Shown one piece after another: positions 27,501-34,951 of a stretch of 64,000 nt of DNA. The notes under the pieces are model-generated. The model had not been told where the DNA came from. It saw only the letters and a program-made list of their open reading frames with translations, and did not search any database. The number at the start of each line of letters is the position of its first letter. Position 1 is the first letter of the stretch. The DNA comes from Salinimicrobium gaetbulicola. GTDB taxonomy: Bacteria; Bacteroidota; Bacteroidia; Flavobacteriales; Flavobacteriaceae. The position numbers and the translations under genes were made by a program. The stretch lies in the NCBI RefSeq assembly GCF_042676025.1, contig NZ_JBHTJP010000035.1, positions 186,001 through 250,000 of the forward strand. The letters run 5' to 3'.

Positions 27501-27774
27501 GATACTTGTCATGTTTATAACCGGCATTATCCCTTTCTGATTTAACTTTCGAAAAGTTTACCCGGTCACCGGCTTGCAACTGTTCTTTAAACAGTTTCCG
27601 ATAATCACTGGCATTGAAACTTGAATTTTCTTTGAAAACGATAAGGGTAGGTTTCCCGTTTTCATCAGTGATCCTTTTTTTTACGTCCTTTTCAGAATCC
27701 TGCGCATTTGCCTGAAACGTAAAAAGGCTTAATCCCGCGATTAACACGGATTTAAAGAGTAATTTTTTCTTCAT
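24565..27774 (-). CDS. Secreted M4 (thermolysin-like) metallopeptidase with GEVED, FN3 and type IX sorting domains
   Basis: The 1069-residue protein has a signal peptide (1-24), an FTP/PepSY-type propeptide (about 30-230), an M4 catalytic domain (about 240-590) with zinc motif H396-E-I-G-H400, E420 in 'GAMNEAFSDI' and H493 in 'GVHTNSGVLNHW'. Two GEVED domains follow (about 590-731 and 830-970, each ending GEVEDYT), separated by a fibronectin III domain (about 737-826). The tail from about 995 is a type IX secretion C-terminal signal (ends KEIVKKFIKL). It should be exported by the T9SS as an extracellular protease. It is monocistronic, with its own terminator. Confidence 0.93.
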   Translation of the reverse strand: MKKKLLFKSVLIAGLSLFTFQANAQDSEKDVKKRITDENGKPTLIVFKENSSFNASDYRKLFKEQLQAGDRVNFSKVKSERDNAGYKHDKYQMFYDGVKVEFATYTIHSEGERLQSMSGEYYDLEEVDVTPKLSGSVAFRMAVQHIGAKSYLWEDPASASKIGYEKPEGELVLLPTGKFEVVNDKSFKEEVRLAYKFDIYATSPVSRGDLYIDAQNGRVLLYDATIKHLGKYSHSNSSKKAKSKSGTSALTLATGNAATRYSGSQTIQTSLSGSSYILSDVTRANGVQTYDMNTGTNYNNAVNFTDNDNNWTAAEHDNAAKDNGALDAHWGAQKTFDYLYNVHSRNSFDNQGAAIKSYVHFDVAYDNAYWNGSVMTYGDGSGTYFDVLTSIDVAAHEIGHAVCETSANLVYQKESGAMNEAFSDIWGACVEYYAAPSKSTWLIGEDIERRSGHAALRSMSDPKSEGQPDTYGGTNWINPNCTPTDQNDYCGVHTNSGVLNHWFYILAVGKSGTNDLGNSYNVTGISIDKAAKIAYRLETVYLSANATYANARTYGIQSAADLYGADSPEVIATTNAFYAVGVGAAYGEVNYCTSKGNSVSDEYIGRVQLEGIDNTSSGGNGYSDFTSISANLSKGNSATITVTPTWTGTVYSEGYAVWIDYNQNGDFGDSGELVWSKAASKTTPVSGSFTVPTSAKDGATRMRVSMKYNGIPTQCETFSYGEVEDYTINIGAGAPDTQAPSAPANLAASGTTQTSTSLSWNASTDNVGVTGYDIYKNGSFLATVGTTSYTANGLTASTTYSFYVKAKDEAGNVSAKSNTISVTTSGSAVTYCSSKGSNSNYEWIDLVQLNDLNNVTGNDGGYKDYTALSASLPYGSNTIYISTGFASSSYTEYWKIWIDYNKNGTFESSELMVSGSSSSSGTLSASFTVPSTAAAGATRMRVSMKYNSAQTACETFSYGEVEDYTVIVGQSSASIANINSAHQTLEPMGNEPNIFDVSLSPNPVVSGNRLTVSLPENRTLDYGIFNSVGFQVAKGKVDNDINVGALKSGTYVIKFSDGQKEIVKKFIKL

Positions 27775-27904
27775 TTTAGTAGGTGGTATTTGGGGTTTAA
27801 CGCCACAAAGTAGGAAAATTATTAAGCTTCACTAAAGTTTTAACACAATTCATCTATTATATAACGCATTTCAGCGATTATTGCAGAAGTAATTAAAATG
27901 CATG

Positions 27905-27933
27905 AAAAAAGGGTGTAGCAATGCTACACCCTT
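27905..27933 (-). terminator. Intrinsic terminator of scoAB
   Basis: An 11-bp stem (AAGGGTGTAGC / GCTACACCCTT) with an AAT loop is followed on the minus strand by a T run. It lies 55 bp past the scoB stop. Confidence 0.9.
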
Positions 27934-27988
27934 ATCATTCCTGCTCTGTTAATTAGAACAAGACCTTTTGAATTTATAATGTAATTCT

Positions 27989-28645
27989 TTACAGCTGCAT
28001 TTCAGGAATTTCTCCATCAACGATGAGGGTACCTTCGGTGGCGTTTTTGATCTCTTCCACACTTACTCCAGGAGCTCTTTCTAAAAGTTTAAATCCTTCA
28101 TTGGTTACTTCCAGTACTGCGAGATTAGTTACGATCTTGGTAACACAGCCTACCCCTGTTAATGGTAGGGAGCATCTTTTAAGGAGTTTTGACTCTCCTG
28201 CGCGGTTCGTGTGCATCATCGCAACGATAATGTTCTCAGCGCTGGCTACAAGGTCCATAGCGCCACCCATTCCCTTGACCATTTTACCAGGGATTTTCCA
28301 GTTTGCGATATCTCCGTTTTCAGCTACTTCCATAGCACCGAGAATGGTAAGATCAACATGCTGTCCCCTGATCATTCCAAAGCTCATGGCCGAATCAAAG
28401 TAACTGGCACCAGGTAAAGCGGTAATGGTTTGCTTTCCTGCGTTAATTAAATCGGCGTCTTCTTCTCCATCTATTGGAAAAGGACCCATTCCCAAAATCC
28501 CGTTCTCACTTTGAAATTCTACCTGAATATCATCTCGAACAAAATTGGCTACTAAAGTGGGGATCCCTATCCCCAGGTTCACATAGTAACCGTCCTTTAC
28601 TTCTTTCGCGATTCGTTTTGCGATTCCTTCTTTATCTAAAGCCAT
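27989..28645 (-). CDS. scoB: 3-oxoacid CoA-transferase subunit B
   Basis: The 218-residue protein has the catalytic Glu in 'FQSENGILGMGP' (E47), the residue that forms the CoA thioester in family I CoA transferases. 'GIGIPTLVANFV' and 'GGAMDLVASAENIIVAMMH' are typical of SCOT/AtoA B subunits. It starts directly after the subunit A stop, with no gap. With subunit A it moves CoA between succinyl-CoA and acetoacetate, feeding ketone bodies or Leu breakdown products into acetyl-CoA. Confidence 0.94.
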   Translation of the reverse strand: MALDKEGIAKRIAKEVKDGYYVNLGIGIPTLVANFVRDDIQVEFQSENGILGMGPFPIDGEEDADLINAGKQTITALPGASYFDSAMSFGMIRGQHVDLTILGAMEVAENGDIANWKIPGKMVKGMGGAMDLVASAENIIVAMMHTNRAGESKLLKRCSLPLTGVGCVTKIVTNLAVLEVTNEGFKLLERAPGVSVEEIKNATEGTLIVDGEIPEMQL

Positions 28646-29350
28646 TTAGTTCGATTTTGGTCTAACAGTTCGTTGCTCAATTCGTTTTTCGTAATTTTTA
28701 CCCTGGAAGATCCGTTGCACGAAAATTCCCGGAATATGGATCTCGTTAGGATCTAATTCACCCGGCTTTACAAGTTCTTCCACTTCAGCCACGGTAATTT
28801 TTGCGGCACCGCACATTAACGGATTAAAGTTGCGGGCAGTTCCTTTGAAAATAAGGTTTCCTGCTTCATCCCCTTTCCAAGCCTTCACAAAGGCAAAATC
28901 TGCTTTATAAGCTTCCTCCAGAACATACATTTTTCCATCAAATTCCCGGGTTTCTTTCCCTTCGGCTACTTCAGTCCCGTAACCTGCTGGAGTATATATC
29001 GCAGGAAATCCCTGTTGGGCAGCCTGGCATTTAGCTGCAAGTGTACCCTGTGGTGTTAATTCCACTTCGAGTTCCCCGCTAAGCATTTGACGTTCAAATT
29101 CGGCGTTTTCCCCCACATAGGAAGAGATCATCTTATCGATCTGTTTCTTCTGAAGCAATAATCCCAATCCGAAATCATCCACCCCTGCGTTATTGGAGAT
29201 ACAAGTAAGATTTTTGACATTGAGGCGAACCAGTTCAGAGATTGAATTTTCGGGAATTCCGCATAAACCAAATCCTCCCAGCATGAAGGTCATACCGTCA
29301 TGAACTCCTTCCAGAGCTCTGGTCACATCCTCTACAGTTTTCTTGATCAT
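28646..29350 (-). CDS. scoA: 3-oxoacid CoA-transferase subunit A
   Basis: The 234-residue protein shows 'GMTFMLGGFGLCGIPENSI', 'CISNNAGVDDFGLGLLL', and 'TPAGYGTEVAEGKE', the usual A-subunit motifs. It is first in a two-gene minus-strand operon with scoB; the B subunit carries the catalytic Glu. The next gene upstream is the PBP, whose terminator lies in the 93-bp gap. Confidence 0.94.
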   Translation of the reverse strand: MIKKTVEDVTRALEGVHDGMTFMLGGFGLCGIPENSISELVRLNVKNLTCISNNAGVDDFGLGLLLQKKQIDKMISSYVGENAEFERQMLSGELEVELTPQGTLAAKCQAAQQGFPAIYTPAGYGTEVAEGKETREFDGKMYVLEEAYKADFAFVKAWKGDEAGNLIFKGTARNFNPLMCGAAKITVAEVEELVKPGELDPNEIHIPGIFVQRIFQGKNYEKRIEQRTVRPKSN

Positions 29351-29377
29351 TGTTAGTTATTTTATTCCGAAAAATAC

Positions 29378-29413
29378 AAAAAAATGGCCGTGTCCCAACG
29401 GATTCACGGCCAT
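29378..29413 (-). terminator. Intrinsic terminator of the PBP/gldH/ricT run
   Basis: A 9-bp stem (ATGGCCGTG / CACGGCCAT) is followed on the minus strand by TTTTTTTG. It lies 31 bp past the PBP stop. Confidence 0.88.
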
Positions 29414-29443
29414 AAATGTGATTTTTATAGTAATATGTTCGTT

Positions 29444-31789
29444 CTAGAAGTCGAGTTCGTCCGGAAGCGAATCAACCTCGCTTTCTCCATTCTTTCCGTA
29501 GTTCTCACAATTGGTTTCAATGGTAAGGTTCTCCGGCTTTGGAAAAGCTTCTTTTGACACGTTCAGTTCTTTATCTCCATACACTTTCTTCATATAGATC
29601 GCCCAAATTGGAAGCGCCATGGTAGCTCCCTGACCGTACGTGATCCCCGGGAAGTGAACAGCACGATCTTCAGCTCCCACCCAAACTCCGGTTACCAGAT
29701 TTGGGACCATTCCCATGAACCAACCATCACTTTGATTTTGTGTGGTTCCTGTTTTTCCGGCAATAGGATTCTCAAATTCATAAGGATAGCCGGTAACGGC
29801 ACGTTTATAATGGTCTGCATTGACTGCCCAGTTTCCGCGCAAGCGTTGACCAGATCCATATTGAGTAACCCCTTCCATTAGATTTAGGGTAACATAGGCA
29901 GCTTCACTGCTCAACACATCTCTTGTTTCAGGCACATGCTGATAAAGGATGGTTCCGTTCTTATCCTCGATCCTGTTTACGATCACAGGTTTTACATAAA
30001 CACCTTCATTGGCAAAAGCTCCATATGCCGATACCATTTCAAAAACACTAAGATCAGCCGTTCCTAAAGCAATCGAAGGAACTTCAGGAATATTTCGGGT
30101 ATCAATATCCAGTTTCTCAATAAGGTTGATCACAGGTTTAGGCCCGATCCTGTCAATGAGCCTTGCAGTAACCGTATTAACCGATTTTGCAAGAGCCTTC
30201 TTTAAAGTTACCATTCCAATATACTCATCACTGCTGTCACCACTGTTTCTTGGGGTCCAGTCATTCATGTTGCCGTGTTTTCCCGCTTCAATAGTGTAGA
30301 GGGACATAGGCAAAGTATCACAAGGTGACAAGTGCAACTGGTCGATAGCGGTGGCATAGACAAATGGCTTGAAGGTGGAACCAACCTGTCTTTTCGCCTG
30401 CTTAACGTGGTCGTATTTAAAATGTTTGAAGTTCACACCTCCTACCCACGCCTTTACCTCTCCGGTTTGTGGGGTCATGGACATCATTCCCGCAAGCAGA
30501 TGTGATTTATAATGTTTTATAGAATCTCTGGGAGTCATGATAGTATCCTTAACTCCATCCCAGGTAAATACCTGCATTTCGGTCTTTTTTTCGAAAGAGG
30601 CTTCGATTTCCTTTTCCGACAATCCTTGAGATCTAAGAACTCTCCAGCGCTCACTTCGTCGCATGGCATTTTTAATAAGGTCGTTCGCCTCGCCTTGAGT
30701 AATATCTCTGAAAGGAGCGGTCTTATTATTCGCATTTTGACGATCAAATTCCTTCTGAAGATTGGAGATGTGCATCTTCACCGCTTCTTCGGCATATTCC
30801 TGCATACGGGAATCGATACTGGTGTATATTTTTAACCCGTCACGGTAAATGTTGTATTCGGTTCCATCGGGCTTCGGATTCTTTGCGATCCAATCTTTAA
30901 GAAATCCCTGAAGATACACCCTGAAGTAAGTTGCAATACCTTCATCATGTCCTTGAGGAGTGAAATCTATCTTTAAAGGTAATTGCTGAAGAGAATCTTT
31001 TTCAGCTTCACTAATGTAATCGTTTACCTCCATCTGACTCAGAACCACATTTCGGCGGGAAAGTGCATTATCCTTGAATTTTTCCTTAGCAGGATTATAT
31101 AGGATCGGGTTTTTCAACATGGCCACAAGAACCGCTGACTCCTCGACATTCAGATCTTTAGGCTCCTTGTCAAAGTAAATTTTTGAAGCCGAACGCACTC
31201 CTACCGCCTGATACAGAAAATCATACTTATTGAGGTACATGGTGATGATCTCTTCCTTGGTGTACTGTCGCTCCAGCCTGGTAGCAATAACCCATTCCTT
31301 CGCTTTTTGTATTATACGCGAAAGTGGGTTTCGGGAAGCATTTTCAGTAAAAAGAAGTTTTGCAAGTTGCTGAGTAATGGTGCTCGCCCCTCCTTTTTTA
31401 CCCAGGTAAACCGCTGCTCTCAAAGTCCCCCTGGCATCAATACCTGCATGTTCAAAGTAACGCTCATCCTCAGTAGCAACTAGCGCCTCGATCAAATGAG
31501 GCGGCAGGTCATCAAATTTTACCGGGGTACGGTTCTCATTGTAATATTTCCCCAACGTCTCTCCATCAGAAGAAAAGATCTCTGTTGCCAGGTTGGTTTC
31601 AGGGTTTTCGAGTTCCTCGAAGGTAGGCATCGGACCGAATACACCCCACCCTGCCAGTAAGAACAATAATACTCCCAGGGAGATCCCTATTGCAAAAAGG
31701 GACCAGAACCAGGATTTATATTTACTGAATTTCCTTCTTTTTTCGGCCTCCTGCTTTTTTTCTTTCGCAGTTTTCTTAGTATTGCCCAT
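29444..31789 (-). CDS. Class A penicillin-binding protein (PBP1A type)
   Basis: The 781-residue bifunctional protein has a cytoplasmic basic tail, a TM segment (about 27-49), a GT51 glycosyltransferase domain (about 75-250, catalytic E107 in 'ATEDERYFEH'), and a transpeptidase domain with S471-TFK ('GSTFKP'), S536-V-N, and KTGTT near 680. It polymerises and cross-links peptidoglycan in the periplasm. It is followed upstream by gldH after 14 bp, and both follow ricT, a conserved-looking flavobacterial arrangement. Confidence 0.94.
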   Translation of the reverse strand: MGNTKKTAKEKKQEAEKRRKFSKYKSWFWSLFAIGISLGVLLFLLAGWGVFGPMPTFEELENPETNLATEIFSSDGETLGKYYNENRTPVKFDDLPPHLIEALVATEDERYFEHAGIDARGTLRAAVYLGKKGGASTITQQLAKLLFTENASRNPLSRIIQKAKEWVIATRLERQYTKEEIITMYLNKYDFLYQAVGVRSASKIYFDKEPKDLNVEESAVLVAMLKNPILYNPAKEKFKDNALSRRNVVLSQMEVNDYISEAEKDSLQQLPLKIDFTPQGHDEGIATYFRVYLQGFLKDWIAKNPKPDGTEYNIYRDGLKIYTSIDSRMQEYAEEAVKMHISNLQKEFDRQNANNKTAPFRDITQGEANDLIKNAMRRSERWRVLRSQGLSEKEIEASFEKKTEMQVFTWDGVKDTIMTPRDSIKHYKSHLLAGMMSMTPQTGEVKAWVGGVNFKHFKYDHVKQAKRQVGSTFKPFVYATAIDQLHLSPCDTLPMSLYTIEAGKHGNMNDWTPRNSGDSSDEYIGMVTLKKALAKSVNTVTARLIDRIGPKPVINLIEKLDIDTRNIPEVPSIALGTADLSVFEMVSAYGAFANEGVYVKPVIVNRIEDKNGTILYQHVPETRDVLSSEAAYVTLNLMEGVTQYGSGQRLRGNWAVNADHYKRAVTGYPYEFENPIAGKTGTTQNQSDGWFMGMVPNLVTGVWVGAEDRAVHFPGITYGQGATMALPIWAIYMKKVYGDKELNVSKEAFPKPENLTIETNCENYGKNGESEVDSLPDELDF

Positions 31790-31803
31790 GGGCTGCTGAT
31801 AAA

Positions 31804-32292
31804 TTAATTTGTGGTCTTTTCTATTCTGAATCCAACTTCGGTCACCCCGGCAAGTCGTTCAATTCCTTTAGTACTGTCCCTTTTCCTCATGGCTTGCTGA
31901 ATGGTTACTGAATATTCACCATCTTCCTCAAACCGGAAGTTCTCTTTATACCAAAGTTTACTTTCTTTCACCTCACCAAAGCCTGTACCAAGCCATTCTC
32001 CTGAAGGTTTCGCCATATCATATTGTAACGTGTCACTGATCACTTTTCCGTAGGGAAAATTGATCTCGGTAATTACGAACAGGTTACTGTATTTATAATC
32101 TGAATTATTCCGAAGATTAATGAACAGGTTATATTCATTGAGGGTATCGGGCGCCTCTACCTTGAAGGTCACCACCGAATCCTTATGCCATTCATTGGGA
32201 AGACTTTGATAATCGTCATGCACCCTGGTCTTATCACAGGAAACAAGGAACAGGAGGCTGCAAAAAATGAAAAAAGGTATTCCCTTACCCAT
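31804..32292 (-). CDS. gldH: Gliding motility lipoprotein GldH
   Basis: The protein has 162 residues from the ATG at 32292; a longer frame to 32358 would bury the signal peptide. It has a lipoprotein signal with 'LLFLVSCDK', lipidated C19. The mature part contains 'LRNNSDYKYSNLFVITEI' and 'KLWYKENFRFEEDGEYSVTI', recognisable as GldH. GldH is needed for gliding and chitin use in Flavobacterium johnsoniae, in connection with type IX secretion. The start overlaps the ricT stop by 8 bp. Confidence 0.9.
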   Translation of the reverse strand: MGKGIPFFIFCSLLFLVSCDKTRVHDDYQSLPNEWHKDSVVTFKVEAPDTLNEYNLFINLRNNSDYKYSNLFVITEINFPYGKVISDTLQYDMAKPSGEWLGTGFGEVKESKLWYKENFRFEEDGEYSVTIQQAMRKRDSTKGIERLAGVTEVGFRIEKTTN

Positions 32293-33436
32293 TCTTTTGA
32301 GGTTTTCTCTTTTTACGTTTGTTCTTACGCTTCTTTTTCCCGGAGCCTTTATTATCAAATCTCGTAAGACTGTCCTGTCCTACCGCATTAGTGAAATCTG
32401 GTTTGGACTCCTGAGGTATTTCCACGGCATATTCCTCAAGGCTGTTTACAGGTTCCTTTTTAGAATTTGCTTTAATAACGGTATTGGCCTGTTCTGCTGT
32501 AAGCGTATGCCAGTTGCTCCAGTCACCTTCATAAGCATACCAAAGTAAACCTTTGAAAATATCTATTTTTTGACATACCGCTGCACCTTTCTTAGTGTGA
32601 AGTTTCACATCGCTCTTCGGAAAATCTTTCAACGCATCAAGATACGTGTCCAGCTCATAATTGAGGCAGCACTTCAATTTTCCACACTGTCCTGCAAGTT
32701 TTTGAGGGTTGAGGGAAAGTTGTTGATATCTAGCAGCGGAAGTATTCACCGATCTGAAATCGGTTAACCAGGTAGAACAACAAAGCTCCCTTCCGCAGGA
32801 ACCAATTCCTCCAAGCCTGGAGGCTTCCTGACGGAAACCAATTTGTCGCATTTCGATCCTGGTATTGAACTCGCGTGCGAATTCCTTGATCAACTGGCGA
32901 AAATCTACACGTTCTTCGGCAGTATAATAAAATGTGGCTTTTGAACCGTCTCCCTGAAATTCGATATCACTGATCTTCATCTGAAGGTTCAGTCTAATTG
33001 CGATCTCACGGGCACGCACCTTCATTTTTTCTTCCCGGTCACGGCCTTCCTGCCAGATATCAATATCTCTTTGTGAAGCTTTTCGGTAAACCCTCAGGAT
33101 TTCTTTACTGTCTGGTCGTACCTTTTTCTTTTTCATTTGTACCCGTACCAGTTCTCCGGTAAGACAAATTACTCCAACATCATGTCCAGGGGCTGCTTCG
33201 GTTGCAACCACATCACCTATGCTTAAACTTAAATTTTCGGTATTCTTATAGAAATGCTTCCGCCCGTTCTTAAAACGGACTTCCACAAAATTGAACGGCT
33301 CCATTCCCTGCGGAAGTGACATATTTGACAACCAGTCAAAAACAGATAATTTGTTACATCCGTCTGTCCCACAGGTGCCGTTGTTCTTACATCCTTTCGG
33401 CTGACCATCTTTGGTCGAGCAACTACTACATCCCAT
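32285..33436 (-). CDS. ricT: PSP1-domain protein, RicT/YaaT-like
   Basis: The 383-residue protein has a PSP1 domain (about 60-300) with the RicT cysteine pairs 'CGRELCCSTWL' and 'CGKLKCCLNYE'. In Bacillus, RicT forms an Fe-S complex with RicA and RicF that affects RNase Y and mRNA maturation; no ricA or ricF is in the window. An extra N-terminal cluster (C3, C6, C16, C22, C27) precedes the domain, and a Lys-rich tail ends it. It heads the run ricT-gldH-PBP. Confidence 0.88.
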   Translation of the reverse strand: MGCSSCSTKDGQPKGCKNNGTCGTDGCNKLSVFDWLSNMSLPQGMEPFNFVEVRFKNGRKHFYKNTENLSLSIGDVVATEAAPGHDVGVICLTGELVRVQMKKKKVRPDSKEILRVYRKASQRDIDIWQEGRDREEKMKVRAREIAIRLNLQMKISDIEFQGDGSKATFYYTAEERVDFRQLIKEFAREFNTRIEMRQIGFRQEASRLGGIGSCGRELCCSTWLTDFRSVNTSAARYQQLSLNPQKLAGQCGKLKCCLNYELDTYLDALKDFPKSDVKLHTKKGAAVCQKIDIFKGLLWYAYEGDWSNWHTLTAEQANTVIKANSKKEPVNSLEEYAVEIPQESKPDFTNAVGQDSLTRFDNKGSGKKKRKNKRKKRKPQKNG

Positions 33437-33456
33437 AATCTATATATTGTAATCCT

Positions 33457-33478
33457 AGACGCTGGTGTTCCAGCGTCT
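33457..33478. other. Perfect 9-bp hairpin in the ricT leader
   Basis: AGACGCTGG / CCAGCGTCT with a TGTT loop lies 20 bp upstream of the ricT ATG. On the plus strand it is followed by TTTTATTTT, but no plus-strand gene leads into it. On the minus strand it has no T run, so it sits in the 5' leader of ricT rather than ending trhO. Role unknown. Confidence 0.6.
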
Positions 33479-33509
33479 GGATTTTATTTTATTTATAAAA
33501 CTGCTGAGG

Positions 33510-33517
33510 TAAATATA
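33510..33517 (-). promoter_or_regulatory. Weak -7 box candidate for ricT
   Basis: Minus-strand TATATTTA has TTG 17 nt upstream (33535-33537), a short spacer for Bacteroidota. If used, the hairpin at 33457-33478 would be transcribed in the leader. Confidence 0.3.
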
Positions 33518-33554
33518 CCATTATTTATGGAACGCAATGCGGAGAAACTAATTG

Positions 33555-34586
33555 TCACCGTTTGTATAAAAGAACTTCTGAGCGTCCTTTTTTGAATATT
33601 TTGTTGCTGTTACCCTTGCCTTTACGAAGTGCTTTTTGCTCCTCATACGGTAAAGCTGCGATATCCTGGCATTCGGTAGAACAGCAGGTATTCATTTTTT
33701 CAGCGCATTCCTCACACTGAATGAACAACAGGTGACAGGCTTCATTGGCACAGTTCACATGGGTATCACAAGGTTTTCCACATTGGTGGCAATTTGAGAT
33801 AACGTCCTCGCTTATGCGTTCACCTCTTCTATGGTCAAAAACGAAGTTTTTACCTAAAAATTTATTTTCCAGTTTCAGGTTTTCAACCTGCCTAGCGTAC
33901 TCTATGATCCCGCCTTCAAGCTGAAAAACCTTTTTGAACCCTTTATGTTTATAGTACGCACTGGCCTTCTCACATCGAATTCCACCTGTACAGTACATAA
34001 CCAGGTTTTTGTCTTCCTTATACTCCTGAATGTCTTTTTCAATTATATCAAGACTGTCCCTAAACGTATCCACATCTGGTGTCATAGCTCCTTCAAAATG
34101 ACCTATTTCACTCTCATAGTGGTTTCGCATGTCAACCAGTACGGTATTAGGGTCATCAAGAAGTTCATTGAATTTTTGCGCATCCACATGTACCCCTTTA
34201 TTGGTTACATCAAAGGTTTCGTCATTCAAACCATCGGCAAGGATCTTTTCCCTCACTTTCACCTTTAGTTTCAGGAATGATTTAATATCATGCTCAATAG
34301 CAATGTTCAAACGTACATTTTCAAGAAAATAGATTCCGTCAAGGAAGTTTTTGAACTCTTCAAATCTTTTTGCCGGAACAGAAAGCTGGGCGTTGATACC
34401 TTCGTGCGCGACGTAGATACGTCCTAACACTTCCATTTGATCCCAGGCTACGAAAAGGTGATTTCTAAATAATTCGGGGTTTCCAATTTTTGCATACTGA
34501 TAGAAAGAGAGCGTAAGGCGGTCTTCTCCGGCCTCTTCAAGGAGTGCTTCTCTTTCTTTAGCGCTTAATTTATTGTACAGTTGCAT
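33555..34586 (-). CDS. trhO: tRNA uridine(34) hydroxylase TrhO (rhodanese family)
   Basis: The 343-residue protein has the YceA/TrhO N-terminal domain ('GRIYVAHEGINAQLSV'), a rhodanese domain with C199 in 'MYCTGGIRCEKASAYY', and a C-terminal cysteine-rich metal-binding segment (about 266-306). TrhO catalyses O2-dependent 5-hydroxylation of U34 in some tRNAs. It has its own promoter box at 34622-34629. Immediately upstream is the small-ORF/terminator element described separately. Confidence 0.93.
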   Translation of the reverse strand: MQLYNKLSAKEREALLEEAGEDRLTLSFYQYAKIGNPELFRNHLFVAWDQMEVLGRIYVAHEGINAQLSVPAKRFEEFKNFLDGIYFLENVRLNIAIEHDIKSFLKLKVKVREKILADGLNDETFDVTNKGVHVDAQKFNELLDDPNTVLVDMRNHYESEIGHFEGAMTPDVDTFRDSLDIIEKDIQEYKEDKNLVMYCTGGIRCEKASAYYKHKGFKKVFQLEGGIIEYARQVENLKLENKFLGKNFVFDHRRGERISEDVISNCHQCGKPCDTHVNCANEACHLLFIQCEECAEKMNTCCSTECQDIAALPYEEQKALRKGKGNSNKIFKKGRSEVLLYKR

Positions 34587-34621
34587 GCTATACTAATTTT
34601 TTAAGGTTAAAGAATTTTGCG

Positions 34622-34629
34622 CAAAGGTA
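34622..34629 (-). promoter_or_regulatory. -7 promoter box of trhO
   Basis: Minus-strand TACCTTTG lies 36 nt before the trhO ATG and downstream of the terminator at 34643-34678, so trhO can be transcribed independently of the small ORF. Confidence 0.6.
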
Positions 34630-34642
34630 AGGCTTTAAATGA

Positions 34643-34678
34643 AAAAATGCCCGGATTTTGCATCGGGGCATTTTTTTT
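34643..34678 (-). terminator. Terminator between the small ORF and trhO
   Basis: AAAAATGCCCG / CGGGGCATTTTT forms a stem of about 11 bp with T runs on both sides. On the minus strand it lies 58 bp beyond the stop of the 30-codon ORF and upstream of the trhO promoter. Confidence 0.8.
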
Positions 34679-34683
34679 CGAAC

Positions 34684-34742
34684 GGCTAATTCGTTATTAA
34701 TATTTTTTAATTCTTCAACTAAAAATAGAAATAACGTTAGCC
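34684..34742 (-). other. Long stem-loop overlapping the small-ORF stop codon
   Basis: GGCTAA-TT-CGTTATT (684-698) pairs with AATAACGTTAGCC (730-742), giving 13 bp with a 2-nt bulge and a 31-nt loop. In the minus-strand RNA the 5' arm contains the last Gly codon and the UAA of the 30-codon ORF, so translation through the stop would open it. It is followed after a few bases by the terminator. The pairing is direct; the regulatory reading is inference. Confidence 0.55.
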
Positions 34743-34829
34743 ACCGTCCACCCGGCAACTACAACTCAGATTCACTACTGAGGCAGCACCGGAAATACTT
34801 AGAATAATATTCCTTTTTAAAAATTTCAT
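34737..34829 (-). CDS. Unannotated 30-codon ORF with Cys-rich C-terminus
   Basis: An ATG at 34829 opens a 30-residue peptide: basic start (MKFLKRN), hydrophobic middle (IILSISGAASVVNL), then SCSCRVDGG. It is divergent from recA, and a long stem-loop and a terminator follow it. It may be a leader peptide, a small membrane or secreted peptide, or a tiny lipoprotein; a good lipobox is lacking (NLSC). No clear TAnnTTTG box was found upstream on this strand. Coding status rests on the ordered element stop-stem-terminator, not on homology. Confidence 0.4.
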   Translation of the reverse strand: MKFLKRNIILSISGAASVVNLSCSCRVDGG

Positions 34830-34889
34830 TAGTTATAGTGTTGCTTTACCCTATAGATGCAGGAAAGTAAAAAAGGTTGCGTATTAATG

Positions 34890-34919
34890 TTGCGTCGATA
34901 CAAAAACTTAGTATTTTAG
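34890..34919 (+). promoter_or_regulatory. recA promoter
   Basis: TTG (34890-34892), a 19-nt spacer, and TATTTTAG (34912-34919) fit the Bacteroidota -33/-7 pattern with one weak position. The leader would be about 28 nt. I saw no evident LexA-type palindrome around it. The full gap 34587-34951 thus holds, from left: trhO promoter, terminator, stem-loop, small ORF, recA promoter. Confidence 0.55.
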
Positions 34920-34951
34920 CACCAATATCATATAAATAGAAGCTGAAAATA

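Noticed and set aside
33457..33478. Terminator of trhO
   Set aside because: The T tract is on the wrong side for minus-strand transcription; listed as a leader hairpin of ricT.
34643..34678. Simple attenuator directly controlling trhO
   Set aside because: A good -7 box lies between this terminator and trhO, so trhO need not be read through it; kept only as part of a broader finding.
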